Below are positions 61,704 to 64,000 of a stretch of DNA of 64,000 nucleotides, in pieces. Each line of letters starts with the position of its first letter. The first letter of the stretch is position 1. The translations under genes were made by a program, and so were the position numbers. The notes under the pieces are model-generated. The model saw only the letters and a program-made list of their open reading frames with translations, searched no databases and was not told the DNA's origin. The DNA is from Embiotoca jacksoni (taxonomy: Eukaryota > Chordata > Actinopteri > Embiotocidae): contig JAKOON010000013.1 of NCBI GenBank assembly GCA_022577435.1, forward strand, positions 6,728,501 through 6,792,500. The letters run 5' to 3'.

Positions 61704-63660
61704 CTGCTTTGTTAAAAAAAGGAAGTCAGCAGTTGTTCTAAAAATGTATCCCTTGCTTAAATTTTCAACAGCACGGCTCAGTTTTTAAATTCCTAAATCT
61801 TTTTTGAATACCTGTTTTTGAGATGACTTGGAAGTTGTGTGTTTTACAGGTTATCATGTTGTTCGATTTGATTTCTTATTTTATTAAGTAGTCTCCCCCT
61901 GTATATGTTTAAACTTACATATTGCACATTCACTTTAAAAATGCTACACAAATACAGCTCAGATTCCCTCTCCAGTATTGCTCAATGTGTCCTTGCAGTG
62001 AGGATCCTGGCTCTGACCCGGACTGTTTAGGACTTACTGTTTGTGCAGCATTAAAAGGTCAAACTGGACAAATAACTTGTGAAAAGGCAAACAAACATGT
62101 TGTTCCCATGATTTCTAAAGGCGAGTTTTCATAATACTGGTAAACATACAATTCTCTCTGAAGTGATTCCTTGGAAACATAAACACTTTGGAGCATTATG
62201 CGTGTTGAATTGTGGCCACAACTTATTAAAAATCACCCAGTGAGTCTCTGATGTGTGAGAAAAGACTTAGTCCTCCCTCATCTGTATGTTTGTTTGTGTG
62301 AGACATACTGTGTGCTCTGGTTTAAGAGACACAGTGACTTAGATTTAATAATAATTTTGTTCTCCTGATGCTGCTCGTGTCGACCTTTTGCCTATATTTT
62401 TCGCTTCTTTTTTGGTCGTCCACAGGAAGCATTTCATGACTATTAGTGGTCTTACAAGATGAAGTAAGAAATAGCTTTTGCCTGATGGAAGGGCATCTTT
62501 ATTTGAAAACTAAGAATATTCTAGTGTTGGTATTGGCGCTAGGACAATGCAGTTAAATTCCTTTGTGCATGAATAATTCCTTCTGTGCCTTTCGGGACAT
62601 TGTAATAAAGCCCCCATTCTCCAGCAGCCCGGGCTGAATGGAATTGGAACGAAGCGCAGTGTTTGGGAGTCGGTGTTCTCCCATTTCTGATGACCGATGG
62701 CAGCAGGGAGATGAAAGGCCTGATGTAAAAAAAGCCATGCCTCTGCTTCTTTCCTCCCCTTTTTCCTCCCTCCTCACCTAAGCTGCAGTGCATCTTTTCA
62801 GTGTCATCAAAGAATGAAGGAGGGTGGGAGAGGGGGGTGGGGGGTGGGGGGTTCTGCCAGTCCTTTTACCCAGCAAATAGATGCAGAAAAATCCAGCCAC
62901 ATGTTCCACCTCCTTCGCCTGCCATCCCTTCCACCCTTGTACTTCTTTCCATTTCTCCTTTTCCTTTCCACGTCGCTCCGAAGGTACAATATTGTTCGTG
63001 AGGGAAATAGCAACATCCCACACAGATTTGGCTGATTGAACACGCTAAGAGCTTTGAGCTTTTGGGATTCTGAATTCTTTTATGCCACTTTGTGGTATTT
63101 GTGAGAATGAAGCCCTGGATGACGGCTGGTTAAATGAGCTGAGGAACTTCTCTCTGAGCAGCAAGGATACACATCATTTGTCAAGCAAGCTGCCTTCAAT
63201 TATCCATCAAACACAATACTAACCATCAACATGAACCTCAATGAGAAGTTTATTTGTGCAGCAGCTGGATGTCACACATTTGGAGCCGCTCGTAAACAGA
63301 AATTGGTTTGTTCTTTGGTCGTCTTGCTACCACACAGGGAGCTGATGCAATTGTTTTTTTTTTTTCTTTACTGTTCCATGATTTCTCCATGGCACTTAAA
63401 GAGCAAAGATTTCGTATTAAAAAATCTGCTCTTTCTGTTTGTGTTGCTCAGTTTGTGGTCCCATTTGTCTGATAGTTGCGTTTATTTTTTTGCCCCCGTG
63501 TTGTTCACACCTCTGAGCCTCACGCCTCCTCTTATGCTGTCGGCTCACATTCAGAGTATCTCTAATTGAGTTTTTTGGACAGTCGGCCCCGTCTGAAACG
63601 CTCCATGAGAGATAAAAGAATTTTTCCATTAAAACATCAAAGAGGGGCACCCCCCCAACC
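61704..63660. other. intergenic, no gene seen (2.0 kb)
   Basis: It contains a G-rich run (62820-62852) and a pyrimidine-rich stretch (62905-62985). Several overlapping short frames here are low-complexity and are not proposed as genes. Confidence 0.6.
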
Positions 63661-63674
63661 CTACTCCACTCCAC

Positions 63675-63763
63675 CCCACCACTACCACCACCACCACCAC
63701 CACCATCACACACACACACACACACATGCACACGCACACGCACACACACATACATCACACACA

Positions 63764-63809
<46 letters not shown>
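63675..63809. repeat. compound (CCA)n(CA)n microsatellite
   Basis: CCA/CAC trinucleotides pass into interrupted and then pure CA dinucleotides over about 135 nt. Confidence 0.96.
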
Positions 63810-64000
63810 CATTCCACTCTCACCAAAACATGATGAGATCAAATAAAGATCTAAGGTCAGAGTAGCTCCAAAGGGGTTAATGATGTGGAGGCTGCACTTG
63901 GGCTTTTAATTCACACTCTGGGCAGAAAACCACCCTCGACACATGCGATTCTCATCCCTCCACTGATGACTCATGCACTTTGCACTTTGCAAACAACCCA
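63810..64000. other. window end, nothing recognised
   Basis: 190 nt of unremarkable sequence after the compound microsatellite. Confidence 0.6.

Noticed and set aside
63566..63865. His/Thr-rich open frame
   Set aside because: It is entirely the translation of CCA and CA microsatellites.

Overview
The window is vertebrate nuclear DNA, most likely from a teleost fish. It has spliced genes with consensus GT/AG introns, abundant (CA)n/(TG)n microsatellites, Tc1/mariner DNA transposons of the fish type, a tRNA-derived SINE and low gene density. No bacterial, viral or organellar features were found.

Positions 1-21066 hold the 3' end of one plus-strand gene: a cardiac-type ryanodine receptor (ryr2-like), the giant Ca2+-release channel of the sarcoplasmic/endoplasmic reticulum. 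I reconstructed 30 exons, the first cut by the window edge. All junctions have consistent phase, and the exons sum to 4110 nt (1369 residues plus stop). They encode the helical region after the calmodulin-binding domain, the EF-hand pair, the divergent membrane-proximal region, helices S1-S6 with the GGGIGD selectivity filter, and the C-terminal zinc-binding domain. Wording such as VMDKYGDFYG and LEESSGYMEP favours RyR2 over RyR1 and RyR3. Which teleost paralogue (ryr2a or ryr2b) cannot be told from here. A short 3'UTR ends near an AATAAA at 21501.

From about 21.5 kb to 64 kb I find no gene I can support. The region holds microsatellites and several mobile elements: a mariner-like miniature element with perfect 24-bp inverted ends (29873-30340), a tRNA-derived SINE (about 34466-34743), a full-length but dead Tc1-like transposon (41161-42782) and degraded repeat tails. 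The dead Tc1 copy has two nonsense codons, one of them replacing the catalytic Glu of its DDE triad. A CpG-dense patch at 44.73-45.03 kb with a CCAAT box and good splice donors is the best candidate for a promoter or 5' untranslated exon of a neighbouring gene. In mammals CHRM3 lies beyond RYR2, so the desert could be its 5' regulatory or intronic landscape; that is inference.

The ryr2 introns also carry mobile-element debris: a Tc1-type miniature element at 3031-3416, a Tc1 remnant near 5.6-5.9 kb and a hAT-like end near 16.6 kb. They also carry long TG/CA tracts that abut some exons, notably both sides of the S3-S4 exon, and an intronic trio of evenly spaced CCAAT motifs before the S2 exon. 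I did not find a new multi-gene system here.
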